A stretch of DNA of 64,000 nt from Blattamonas nauphoetae (taxonomy: Eukaryota > Preaxostyla > Oxymonadida): assembly GCA_033064195.1 (NCBI GenBank), contig JARBJD010000001.1, positions 62,001 through 126,000 on the forward strand. The letters run 5' to 3'. A model generated the notes under the pieces. The model did not search any database, was not told the origin of the DNA, and was given only the letters and a program-made list of their open reading frames with translations. Made by a program: the position numbers and the translations under genes. Shown here in pieces: positions 54,491 to 64,000 of the stretch. Every line of letters begins with the position of its first letter. Within the stretch, counting starts at the first letter, position 1.

Positions 54491-57400
54491 TCAATGGTGG
54501 AAAAGTGTCGTATCCGTGAACGGGGACTGTTGTGGATCAAGTCCAGTCGGGTATTGATCGCAATTAGAAAGAGATGAGAAGTGTCTGTCCATGAATCCAT
54601 AACTTGCTTCGCCGAATGCGTCCAGACCCGAATTAGTGTTGTAAGTTTCGACGCTTCCAATGCTTCCCTCCGGTTCCTGCATCATTTCCCCTGCCGCTTC
54701 TTCATCTTCCACCAATGCGCGCAGCTCTTTCACTACCGTTCCCATAGATGGCCTTTCGCTCGGTTTTCCAGACCAGCATTGTTCGATCAGTTGCCTGAGA
54801 CGAGGCGGAGTGTGTTCGACAATCCTCGGCCGATAGTTCTCTTGGCAGATGGCGTAAGGAAGTTGGCCATGCTGTGGATCGTAGGCGATCGAGTCCTGAT
54901 TGTTGTCATCCTGACTATGTGCCTGTTGGGTTGTTTGAGATGACTTGGAGTATGGGGGTTCGCGGGCCCATATTTCGTTCAGACAGACACCAAATGAATA
55001 AACATCCACTTTCTCGTCATACGACTCACCACGGAGGACTTCCGGGGCAGCGTAGAGAGGAGTGCCAACTCGACTGAAGCCTTCTTGCCCAGCCACGCCG
55101 AGCTGATCCATGACCTTTCCGCATCCCAAGTCTCCGACTTTGAGGCTTCCGTTTCGGCCGACGAGAAGGTTGAGAAGTTTCACGTCGCGGTGGATGATCG
55201 GGGTGGGGTGGGAATGGAGATAGTTGAGGCCCAGTGCAGCTTGGAGAGCAAGTGTCAATCGGCTGACGCCTGATGACATGTTGATTGCTCCCATGTATGG
55301 AGATGATGGTGAGTAGAGAAGATGGGCGAACGAACCGTGGTCTGCGTATTCTGTCACAAGTCCAAAATGTTGTTGGGTCTCGACGATGCCATAGAAGCGG
55401 ATGATGTTGGGATGGTGGAGTGACATTAACAATCGAACCTCGTTTTCGACCTGTGAAGGTTCGCCGTTGGGAATGTTATGCTGTGAGTGTGGGTGATTGG
55501 GATTGCGGATGAAAGGTGGAGTGTAAGTGTTGACTGAGTTCTTCACCTGACTGAGTGGTACCGATCCTGTCTTGAGGATCCGCTTGACAGCGACAGTGAT
55601 TCCCATCCATTCAGCTTTGAACACTTCTCCACTCGCTCCTCGTCCAATCAACTGCCCAAGTTTGATTTGTTCTGGTGGGATTTGCCAGTCTGCTTTGAAA
55701 ACGATCTGATTGTGCAGTTTCAATCCTTTCCGAGGTTTGTAGACGAGACGGGGAGCTTTGTCCTTTTTGGAGAAGCTTGGAGGATGTCGTGGTGATACCA
55801 TTGACGACTTCTTTGAACTGCTTTGATAGTGCCCATCGGCAGAGGCCGTGAGGGCTTCCTCTTCGTCTTCTTCACTTTCTTCCACCCAAACATACTCGTT
55901 CTGCTTTTCGATGTGGCCCTTGTTTTTGTTTTTGAAGAACAGCATGATGAAAATGGCGAGTAACAAGATGACGATCAGCGATCCAACAACGATACCAACA
56001 ATGAATCCTTTGGACGAGATAGGAACGGTGAGATCAACGCTGAGTGTGGCACTTCCAATCAAAATTGAATTCATTTCAATGTCGATTATCACATCGGCTT
56101 TCTTCGCATTTTCCTGAACTGGAAGGAGAGACAGAAAAGAATACGGAGACGAGATGAAGGCGAGATTATCGAGGGTGTTGCATTTTGAGCGGAAGAGGTG
56201 TGTGACATTGATTCGATCAACATTTGGGATCCAACTGCTCGTTCTATTGGCAATGAACGGACTTCGTCCATTCGCCTTTGTGTCCAGTCGTGCAAAAAGA
56301 TTGATTGATGTTTTTCCGAGTGTCTCATTCAGGATTTGCATTCGCGTGCACGTCACAACATTCGAATACGTGTCCCGCATTTCAAGAGTGATGTTGAATT
56401 GAGTTCTGGGGTGGAGGGTTGGAGTGATTCTGGTTGTCTCCAACGTCGTCAGTCTCGGAACCGGGTTGCTTGACATGACTCGGATGATATGGACATCGTC
56501 GAAGGAGAGTCCGTTGAGTTTAGTTTGAAGTTGCATCAGACCAACTTCGGTGCAGGTGATTTCGAGGGTGGTGACAGATTCAAGAGTTGGTTTTGTGTCG
56601 TTCGCATCTGGTTGCGATCTCAAACAATTTCCGTGGTCAGAGCGGAGGAGACACCTGTTTAGCGTTTTTTGATGCTCGTTATCCAAATAATCGAAGTAAA
56701 ACCGAGAAACGGGAGGCGAATCACACCACGAGGCGATTTTACATTTGTCTATGAAGTCCAGCGGAAGTGAGAGCGTGTTGAAGATAGAGCGCTTGTTGCT
56801 GTAAGTGCAGCAGCCAGAGTTTCCATGGACATCGCGACATGTTGCAGTGACGATTATTTTGTTGCCAGCGACGATGTCTATGACACTTTCGGTGGTTGCG
56901 TTGACTTGCTTTCTGGACCTGAACATGTACCCACTGTTTGTCGTTGGTTGAGGTGGATTTTGGGTGACCACAGAGAGTGTACTCTTGGAGGGAAGGAAAG
57001 AGCCGGGATGCACGACGAGAGTGTGGTCCTGTCCTTCCTCTCCGTTGTATGGAAGAATCGAGGAATTCGTCCAGAGAGGGGTGTGATCATAATACACTCG
57101 CATTCCATACACTCCGGCAACAGTGAAGATGTTTCCATCAATTTGGAGATTGTAGACGTTGTGTTCCTCGTTTGGCATGTGACCGGTTGTGTCTGAACAG
57201 GTGACAGTCGGGATGGAGCAGAGTTCGCCTCCAATCAGGACACGGAAGAGAGCTTTCTCGTCTTCTCTGCATTCTGTGATTCTCCCCGACAGATCGCGAG
57301 AAGTGACGCTTCCAAAGAAGGGGATTGGTGCTGCATCGGGCTGGTTCCCTCCGATTGGCGAGTCGATTGTGTATTCCGAAGAAAAAATAAAGGTTGAGAG

Positions 57401-58873
57401 TGAAGGCTCAATTGCCCCGCTGTGGACATAAAAAGTGGGGAGATCAAGAGCCTCTGAAAAGAAGGAGGAAGACCCAGAAGATGTCGATGGAGGGACTGCC
57501 GTTTGGAATGACGAGGGGTTCCCGTTCTCGACGTCGGTGAATCGGAGAGTTTGACCGTTCACAGAAACGTTAAGCACGTAAGTTCCGCAGCAGGGGAAAA
57601 GACGAGTGAAGGCGGAAAATCGTACACGACCTGTTGTGAGTGAGAAGTCTTTCTCAAAGTTGTCGAATGTCTCGTTTGCTTCGAGTGCTTTGGCGATGAT
57701 GGCGAGTCCTTTCCACTCGAGATTAACAGCGGCTATGTAAGACAAAGGAAGAAAGGAAGGTGGTTCCAAGAGCTCCATAGGCGGGGGAATCTTGTTATTG
57801 TAGCAATCTCGGATGTCGATGTCAAAATCAATCATTTTTTTGGAGGCGATTGAGTACGTCCAGTGGGGGAAGACATACGAATATGCTGTTGAGATAGGTA
57901 TGCAGGGAGCTACAGCAACAATTGGTGAAGCCTCACCTCCAAAATTTTTCAAAAAATGAGTGAATGGAGTGTTGAGATGTGACACATGAATTCTGTACCT
58001 TCCAGATCTTGTGAGATTCAATGAATAGGTAAAAGAAGACGCAGCCTGGTAGACACCAGATGTATCGGTAATATTAGCGATCGATATAATGACAGCATCC
58101 TGAATTTCGTCGTTTAGGGGGAGACACTTTTCCAAGGAGTCTTGACCGTCGCAACTCTGATCGTAGAACTCTGTTATTCGAGATGCAAAGACAGAAAGTC
58201 CAGGTATCGATTGTGGAAGTATCTTGTCAGAAAGCAACTTTCCTGTTCTTGCAAAGGGGAGAAATGATGATCGATCATTCCTATCGCGGAGATTCACGAT
58301 AAATTCGATGGTATCTCCAGCGGATAAAAAAAGTTCCTTGTGAAAAGTGATCGTGGTGTGCGTATCAGATGGGGCAAGTGTTGTTGTAGTGAATTGGAGG
58401 GGATCCAAAGAAGTGATGGAGTCTTTGAACGTTAAAGTGATCTTTACATCATCTTCTCTGGAAACTGGAACATCAGTGAAAACTGTCAGAAGGTGAAGTG
58501 ATGTATTGATTTGGTAAGGATGGAAATAGCTCGAGATTGTGAATGTTGACTCAATTTGCATGTTTGTGGACGAGGAAAGTGATATTGAAATATATTCATA
58601 GATATCAGAAATATCATTCGATAATTCATCTTTGGCCAGAATATAAAAGTTCCGACGATAATCGAAATGATCATTTGCTCCACGTTCGAGATAAGGTTCC
58701 AGTTGTGACAGTTGAGAGGCAAGATGGGACGGTACAGACGAAAAAACAGAGAGCTCTGGAGATGGAGTAGCAATATGACCATCTACATGAAAGAATATGA
58801 CAAAACACAAAAAGAGCATCAGAAAAAAATCATCTCCGGTTTGATCAAAATGACTGATGCGAGGTTTCTTCAA
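54491..58873 (-). CDS. Receptor-like protein kinase (TKL type), single-pass
   Basis: About 1,460 residues starting at 58873. A hydrophobic segment near the N-terminus (FFLMLFLCFVIFFHV) acts as the signal. The ectodomain of about 900 residues is Cys-poor and rich in beta-strand-like segments and N-x-S/T sites, possibly immunoglobulin- or filamin-like repeats. A TM helix (IVVGSLIVILLLAIFIML, near 55990) and an acidic juxtamembrane stretch follow. The kinase near 55680-54740 has LIGRGASGEVFKAEW, VAVKRI, HPNIIRFYG, IIHRDVKLLNLL, VGDLGCGK (Leu in place of the Phe of DFG, as in a number of active kinases), GTPLYAAPE, VDVYSFGVCLNEIWA and ERPSMGTVVKEL. Catalytic Lys and both Asp are present, so activity is expected. 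A 96-nt in-frame GT-AG segment between the VAVK strand and helix C (beginning SVNTYTPPF after VK/N) is probably an unspotted intron. Confidence 0.85.
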   Translation of the reverse strand: MKKPRISHFDQTGDDFFLMLFLCFVIFFHVDGHIATPSPELSVFSSVPSHLASQLSQLEPYLERGANDHFDYRRNFYILAKDELSNDISDIYEYISISLSSSTNMQIESTFTISSYFHPYQINTSLHLLTVFTDVPVSREDDVKITLTFKDSITSLDPLQFTTTTLAPSDTHTTITFHKELFLSAGDTIEFIVNLRDRNDRSSFLPFARTGKLLSDKILPQSIPGLSVFASRITEFYDQSCDGQDSLEKCLPLNDEIQDAVIISIANITDTSGVYQAASSFTYSLNLTRSGRYRIHVSHLNTPFTHFLKNFGGEASPIVAVAPCIPISTAYSYVFPHWTYSIASKKMIDFDIDIRDCYNNKIPPPMELLEPPSFLPLSYIAAVNLEWKGLAIIAKALEANETFDNFEKDFSLTTGRVRFSAFTRLFPCCGTYVLNVSVNGQTLRFTDVENGNPSSFQTAVPPSTSSGSSSFFSEALDLPTFYVHSGAIEPSLSTFIFSSEYTIDSPIGGNQPDAAPIPFFGSVTSRDLSGRITECREDEKALFRVLIGGELCSIPTVTCSDTTGHMPNEEHNVYNLQIDGNIFTVAGVYGMRVYYDHTPLWTNSSILPYNGEEGQDHTLVVHPGSFLPSKSTLSVVTQNPPQPTTNSGYMFRSRKQVNATTESVIDIVAGNKIIVTATCRDVHGNSGCCTYSNKRSIFNTLSLPLDFIDKCKIASWCDSPPVSRFYFDYLDNEHQKTLNRCLLRSDHGNCLRSQPDANDTKPTLESVTTLEITCTEVGLMQLQTKLNGLSFDDVHIIRVMSSNPVPRLTTLETTRITPTLHPRTQFNITLEMRDTYSNVVTCTRMQILNETLGKTSINLFARLDTKANGRSPFIANRTSSWIPNVDRINVTHLFRSKCNTLDNLAFISSPYSFLSLLPVQENAKKADVIIDIEMNSILIGSATLSVDLTVPISSKGFIVGIVVGSLIVILLLAIFIMLFFKNKNKGHIEKQNEYVWVEESEEDEEEALTASADGHYQSSSKKSSMVSPRHPPSFSKKDKAPRLVYKPRKGLKLHNQIVFKADWQIPPEQIKLGQLIGRGASGEVFKAEWMGITVAVKRILKTGSVPLSQVKNSVNTYTPPFIRNPNHPHSQHNIPNGEPSQVENEVRLLMSLHHPNIIRFYGIVETQQHFGLVTEYADHGSFAHLLYSPSSPYMGAINMSSGVSRLTLALQAALGLNYLHSHPTPIIHRDVKLLNLLVGRNGSLKVGDLGCGKVMDQLGVAGQEGFSRVGTPLYAAPEVLRGESYDEKVDVYSFGVCLNEIWAREPPYSKSSQTTQQAHSQDDNNQDSIAYDPQHGQLPYAICQENYRPRIVEHTPPRLRQLIEQCWSGKPSERPSMGTVVKELRALVEDEEAAGEMMQEPEGSIGSVETYNTNSGLDAFGEASYGFMDRHFSSLSNCDQYPTGLDPQQSPFTDTTLFHH

Positions 58874-58931
58874 TGAACAGAATAAAGAAGATGAATCCTT
58901 GAAACAATGAAGATTTCAGAAAAAAGACGAA

Positions 58932-60186
58932 TTAAAAGTGAGATTCGGCTTGCGGTTCATGAACTCTCATTTGTGGTCCATCATCTTCCCACCCGTCATC
59001 TGTGAACTCATCATGCTTAACCTTTGCAATGGTATCATCAGAATCAGATGAATGTAGCTGGGCTAAGCCGTCCAGCTCGTGATTTGATGGATCTTCGTGG
59101 TCACTATCAACGATAATGGCAACTGTCTCTTCATGGCCATTACCGACAACTTGATTTGCCATTTCCCAATTTTGCTCATTGATGGCTAATATTTGATTCA
59201 TTTCGTTTTGCTGTTGTCGCTTCAGTTTCATTCGTTCACGATATTGATTGATCGCATCTTCGATAGGATCCATCTGTGGCGCTTGAGGTTGTGGTTGTGA
59301 ATTAAATGATGGAGATGGAGACGAATTAGGCGAGGTAAGATGAGTTTTACTTCGTGTTAAACGTGAAAAAGACTGAACATTTGTGTAGTCTGAAACTGTT
59401 CGAGTTTGCTTCAGAGGTTGAGGAGAGAGAATTGAATTCGCAACTTGTTGAACAGTTCTGATAAATAAATAGAAATGAATTCGCAAACAGTGGATTAGGG
59501 TCCGATAATTGAGAATTATATTCGATCACAAGTCGTTTGTGCATTTTTATGAGATAATCCTTCGATCCTGTAATATACAGGCCATGTTCATGACACAGCT
59601 TTTTGAGCTGTGGTGGTTTCATGAGGGAATATACATAGGATTGAAGAGGCTTGAAGGATGATTTATCAGGCGATGGTTTTGGACTTGGAGACGAATTTAA
59701 AGAATAAGAATTCTGGAGAGGGGAATTTAGTGATCCTTGATCCGAGATGGTTGAATTTAACGTCGGAACTTTTCGAGAAAGAGAGAGGAGGTCATTTCTA
59801 GATTTTAAATAAAGAAACAAAATAGTCAACCTCGCAGCTTGAAATTGAGAAACGATGGAATCAATACTTGAGACAGTGAGGAAGGAACCGGTTATTTGCT
59901 GGAAAATAATGATTAAGGTCTGGACAAAAGTGAAGATACAAGATGACAGATTGGACATCGTTTTCGTTCATTGTAGGCTTTTCTAATGCAAACCCCACAG
60001 ACTTCATTGTGCCAAAGAAGAATAAGCGTATAAAAGGAAATGAAGAATGATACAAGTGTGGCTACATCCGTTAAGTTGAACGCAATGTTTAAGGAACTCA
60101 CCACATATTGGACAGCGAAGCAATTCTTCAAGACGTCGAACACTTTCCACTGGCCAATCATCAGATGAGTCTATGCCATCAAACAT
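58932..60186 (-). CDS. RAD18: RAD18, E3 ubiquitin ligase of translesion synthesis
   Basis: RING-SAP protein that ubiquitinates PCNA after replication stalls. The start MFDGIDSSDDWPVESVRRL is at 60186, then the RING: LLRCPICGEFLKHCVQLNG and CSHT, a 53-nt intron, FCGVCIRKAYNERKRCPIC. A 41-nt intron (or 20 nt, ambiguous) leads to TGSFLTVSSIDSIVSQFQA, then a 33-nt intron to NDLLSLSRKVPTL. The SAP domain reads VYSLMKPPQLKKLCHEHGL with YITGSKDYLIKMHKRL, as in RAD18 (KKKLKEHGLSIQGNKQQLI in animals). A 31-nt intron then leads to a Ser/Pro/Gln linker, a helix (YRERMKLKRQQQNEMNQIL) and an acidic C-terminus ending PQAESHF. There is no obvious UBZ zinc finger between RING and SAP. Confidence 0.82.
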
Positions 60187-60365
60187 ACAACTCAACGTAC
60201 GATAGTTGATGCGCAAAGTTTTGAAAAGGGTCAGTCATGATATGAACCAAAAAAATGAAAAGAAGAAGAAAATACGGCAAGTGATTGTGTCATCCTCTGT
60301 ATTTCATTCAAATCTCTCATATTGAGCTCTTGTGTTTCTTCATATAGCCATTCTCCCGACGAACC

Positions 60366-63300
60366 ATGTCAAATGACAATCTCCGAGTATGCTCCTTTCC
60401 TGGAAGTTAACTTGACATTTATAGCTCAATAACATCATCGAAACACAATCTGCAACTTCTTTACCGCTTCAGATAGAACAAACATCAGCTCCAATCGTGG
60501 AACACTCATCAGAAACTGACAAAACTGAACATGCCACTGATCCAGCAGCTGTTATCGAAATATCTACTCCAACAGATGATGGAGTTGTCAAAAGTCAAAT
60601 CAACTTATTGCATGCGCCGTCAATCCAAAGAGTAGGACTTCCAAAGGTATCATTTTCAAACTTCAATCATTTTAACAGAGACTCACAACAGAAAGCTACT
60701 ACAGGCAAACTATTATCAAAAAGATTCTCGAATCTATGCCAGTCATCGATACAGGTACATTGCGACGTCTCCTAGGTTTCGTTTTTTCAAAGCATATTTT
60801 ATCAGCTCAACATGATCCAACTTCCGATAAAATTGATCCAAAAACCAGCCACAGAATGTTAAATGCTCTTCGACATGAAGGAGTTATCAATATTTACTAT
60901 CTTGAGTTTTTCTTCTCTCATGTTAACTTTCCGTCACAGTGCTAGTCCTTTCCTCACCCAATTTTCTGGAAATGTCATTACAAAGGCATCGATTTCACCG
61001 ACAGATCCATTGGTTGCAGAATACATTCAGGCATACATTGGTCAAGGTCACAGACACATCGACATCCCAATGCATCCCATCAATGAAGAGCTTCAACAAC
61101 AATCTCCAGTTTTTGACGTTCCTCCTCACATGAGAGCTCTTCTCCCTGCCCCATCTCATCGTGTCACTACTGTCTCGTTCATGTTTCGAGACGAGTATTA
61201 TCCGATTCAAACCAAGTCTTTCGTGACAGCGCAGAAATATGGGTTAGTGCAAGGCAAAGCAAGCAGAGCTCGACTTCTCCACTACCACCTCCTCAGTCTG
61301 TACCAAACCCTTACACCCGCACAGAAAAATGAAGAAATTCCCTTTCAATGGATGTTGTCAACAATGCCATTTTTTCTCTTCCTCCAGATCGCGGGAATCT
61401 ACTCCGCTATCCCGCCCTTCTCCTCCATCATCTCTCAAGGCTCACCAGACACAACTCTCTCAGACTTCTCGTCGTCACATCTTCTCCTTATTCTCCAGAA
61501 CTCGTTAGGGATTGCACGGATATCTCATCTGTTGGAATTCTTGAATCGGATGGGATTGTTGGAATGGAATCAAGAAGAAGCACAGACAGTTGTCGGAGCC
61601 CGACTTAATCCAAACGACCCTCAACCAGACGAAAATCAGTCACGATCAATTCCTTTGTCTTTTCGAGTCAACACCACAGTCACCATGCGATCGCTGTTCA
61701 CCAAGACGGTCGACAGAAAATTTGATGGGTTGCGGGAAAAGCAAATCAACTTTTTCCGAACTTCACGGCCAGGCAAAGAATTTCCTGATGAGCAAACGTT
61801 GGAAGTCGATGATGACACATTTTCAAGCTATTGGAACCAAATCATGGAGTTTGGTCTTTCGATTGCTGTGTTGGATTATGAATGGGAGGAAGGCAGTTCG
61901 ATTGTGTACCTCACATCAGACATCAACACCCAAAGAGAGGTCTCCACTTTCACAACTCTCGAGGAACTGTGTCAATCTCAATCTGACCGCCGACTCGCCA
62001 TTCTGTGTTTGAAAGCCTCGGAACTTCTCCATCCATCCAATTGGTCTCTGGAAGCGCCTGTCCATATTCCCGTTTTGCGCCATCAACCGCCACCAGTCTC
62101 ATATCCGACCGAACACAATTGGACACAACTTTGTGAATTGTTGAATGCAACGGACACGATCGATGTTCTGCTGGTGATTTTGTCTTTAATGGAATCAGAG
62201 TCCAAGCGAACACAGCAATCCCCATTCCTCACTCTTCGAATCCTCGCGTCATCACTTGACATGGAATACATTCCTTTGGTATCACTCATCGCAAAACAAC
62301 TCGTCAATTCGATGAACTCTCTGGAGAGACCGCAGCCTTCATCAAAGTCGGCACCATCATTTGTCTTTGCAGTGTCATCTGCCGTTCTCAACGCCACAAC
62401 AACTCGAACTTTTTCTGGAAAGCCTCGAATGCATTATGACCCACTATTCGCCCTCCGCTTCAACACGCGATTCACAAATCCAGCCAACTCTGAAAAGAGA
62501 TCATATGCAAACTCAAACATCAGCGTCCTCCCGTCCGGATTTGACACTATGGAAGGCCGATTAAAGTTCAACACTCGGTTCAACATCCACAAGCGAGATT
62601 CTCTCCATTTTATTGGAAAGCCATTGGTAGAAAAAAGCACATTCACACCAGAAATGACGCTAGACATCTTTAAACTCAGAAAAGAATCGATTCGAATGAC
62701 AATGAAAAGAAATGCTATTTTGGGGAAAGAGAGTGAAGAGCACATCATGGTGAACTGGCAGTGGGTTGCTCAACAGTTCGGACACGGTGCGGACGCAAGC
62801 GTCATCCGTCGACACTACGTCCGCATGCGGGAACATCCAATCTGGATGCAGATAGATGCTGAGTTGGATTTGGAGATTGATGAAAATGATGGGATTGAAA
62901 GAGTTAATGGTGTGAGAAAAGATCTTTGGGAACAGCTGGTTCTTGTCCAAATGAGAACCAAAAAGACACAAAGTCAATCACGAAAATCGAAGTATGCAGC
63001 AAACAGAAAGAAACAAACAACAAAGAAGGAAGGAGCCAAAAAGAAAAGTCGAAGAGGTCACGATTCTTCCTTTCTGTCTGACACCATCGTCTCGAACACA
63101 GCTGAATCAGAATCTGTTCGGACAACCGATGTCCGTCCAAGGAAATACACACCTCTTCTCAAACTTATTCCTCGAAGAACCAACAAACAAATTCCGTTAC
63201 TCACGAAACAAAAGAAACCCACCCCGACGAAAGCCCCGAAGGAGAAGAAGGGCGATAGTTCTGAGTCGGCTGACGAGATTGAGATTCCATTCCCCAATTT

Positions 63301-64000
63301 AGAAAATTGGAGTCCCCCATCGTCGCGAACATCCATCGCAAAAGTCCCCACACAACTCCCACTTCCTTATCAACTTCTGAATGCCAATCGACTCGCATTT
63401 CCTTTCAAGATGGCGTACTACGCTCAGCTCTTTCCTGCCTCTGTTCCTCATCCAAAGACGTATGGTCTTGTGTATGCCATCACTCATTCCCCCTACCAAC
63501 TCATTCCCAACCAGCCAGACACACTCAATGGGCAGTATTCTGCAATTGTGAAGAATCTCAACACAGTGTATATCTCTTCTGGAGCTACACTCGATCAGGT
63601 CAGTCCAAAATGGTTGCTTGAACTTCCTCTGGTAACACTCACTTCGGCACAAGCTCGGCAGACAGAACTCCTTCTCCTGCTGTTCACAATGCCGTACTCG
63701 GATCTGCTTGTCTTTGCACCGCATGCGACTTATGCTCTTCGAAATCAAACATCAGATGATATGGATAGACAAGATCCATTCAATCGGATTGTCGTTCGTC
63801 TCTTGGAGACGAAGATGATCATAAGATATCAAGCTAAACATCGCAACGCTTTTACAGACCTCGTGAATCGAATCTGTCCTGGCCGTGTTCCCCCCTTGAT
63901 CTCCCTTCCTCATCCCCTCTACGGGCCAACCCCAGAGTTTTGGGAACGAGCATTGACAATTCGACCATTCCCGCTGTCGTTTCTGGAAATGTCACAACAA
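60366..64000 (+). CDS. TFIIIC largest-subunit-like protein (B-block binding), 3' end outside window
   Basis: At least 1,100 residues, open at the right edge. Exons: MSNDNLR (60366), an intron to IEQTSAPIVEHSSE, an intron to LTTESYYRQTIIKKILESM, a 30-nt intron to AQHDPTSDKIDPKTSHRML with NALRHEG, an intron to about 60942, then one long frame. Winged-helix-like segments recur: VIDTGTLRRLL and FRDEYYPIQTKSFVTAQKY followed by GLVQGKASRARLLHYHLLS, plus GIARISHLLEFLNRMGLLE. This is the tandem winged-helix pattern of GTF3C1/tau138, the RNA polymerase III factor that binds the B box of tRNA genes. Later parts include NWQWVAQQFGHGADASVIR and a Lys/Arg-rich nuclear-localisation-like stretch. The identity is an inference from fold and length, not from a diagnostic motif. 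Confidence 0.55.

Noticed and set aside
1-64000. Mobile elements, viral remnants, CRISPR arrays, rRNA and tRNA genes
   Set aside because: Looked for reverse transcriptase, integrase, transposase and capsid motifs, long terminal or inverted repeats, repeat-spacer arrays and tRNA-like cloverleaf sequence; none was seen by eye. A tRNAscan-SE, Infernal and repeat-masking run would be decisive.
1-64000. Alternative genetic code (TAA/TAG read as Gln, as in some oxymonads)
   Set aside because: TAG ends uridine phosphorylase and the FAM221-like protein, TAA ends VPS41 and the pentaspan protein, and TGA ends RecQ, IFT27, ARPC3 and others at sensible positions; no in-frame stop interrupts conserved domains.

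Overview
The window is nuclear DNA of a flagellated protist, gene-dense and with spliced genes. Introns are GT-AG and mostly about 28 to 70 nt, with several convincing cases at 20 nt and a few near 100 nt. TAA, TAG and TGA all end recognisable proteins, so the standard genetic code is used. The gene set is fully eukaryotic: Rab, proteasome, CCR4-NOT, NatC, HOPS, Arp2/3, TFIIIC, RAD18 and RecQ. IFT27, a radial spoke RSPH10-like protein and possible centriolar proteins imply a motile cilium. Very large surface receptors with beta-helix ectodomains and a kinase or pseudokinase tail, together with tiny introns, resemble what I know of oxymonad/Preaxostyla metamonads (Blattamonas or Monocercomonoides type). 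That placement is inference, not proof. No virus-like element, transposon, CRISPR array, rRNA or tRNA was recognised.

Layout. 1-12.5 kb: Rab4-like GTPase (-, cut by the window edge), RecQ helicase (+), a small unknown protein (-), uridine phosphorylase (-), FAM221-like Cys-rich protein (+), a 1.1 kb empty stretch, WD40 protein (-), RCC1-like propeller (+) and IFT27 (+). 12.7-21.8 kb: a Ser-rich coiled-coil protein with a SPICE1-like N-terminal motif (-), the RSPH10-like MORN protein (-) and a Pro/Gln-rich small protein (+). 22-31.5 kb: one giant single-pass receptor with a pseudokinase tail (+). 32.5-40.3 kb: proteasome beta-4 (-), NOT3/5 (+), NAA30 (-) and VPS41 (+). 40.4-52.5 kb: prominin-like pentaspan protein (-), giant LRR-coiled-coil-SAM protein (-), PROPPIN/WIPI-like propeller (+), RFWD3-type RING protein (+) and ARPC3 (-). 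52.8-64 kb: GPI-type Frizzled-CRD protein (+), receptor-like kinase (-), RAD18 (-) and a TFIIIC largest-subunit-like gene (+, runs off the right edge).

There are no operons. The striking architectural theme is head-to-head pairing: nearly every switch from minus to plus strand is a divergent pair whose start codons lie a few tens of bp apart or even overlap. Functional themes are the cilium/centriole (IFT27, RSPH10-like, SPICE1-like, possibly FAM221), membrane traffic and autophagy (Rab4-like, VPS41, PROPPIN), genome maintenance (RecQ, RAD18, RFWD3-type RING) and cell-surface sensing (two receptors with kinase folds, Frizzled-CRD protein, pentaspan protein). All gene models were spliced by eye. 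The core exons are well supported, while first exons and some start codons are less certain.
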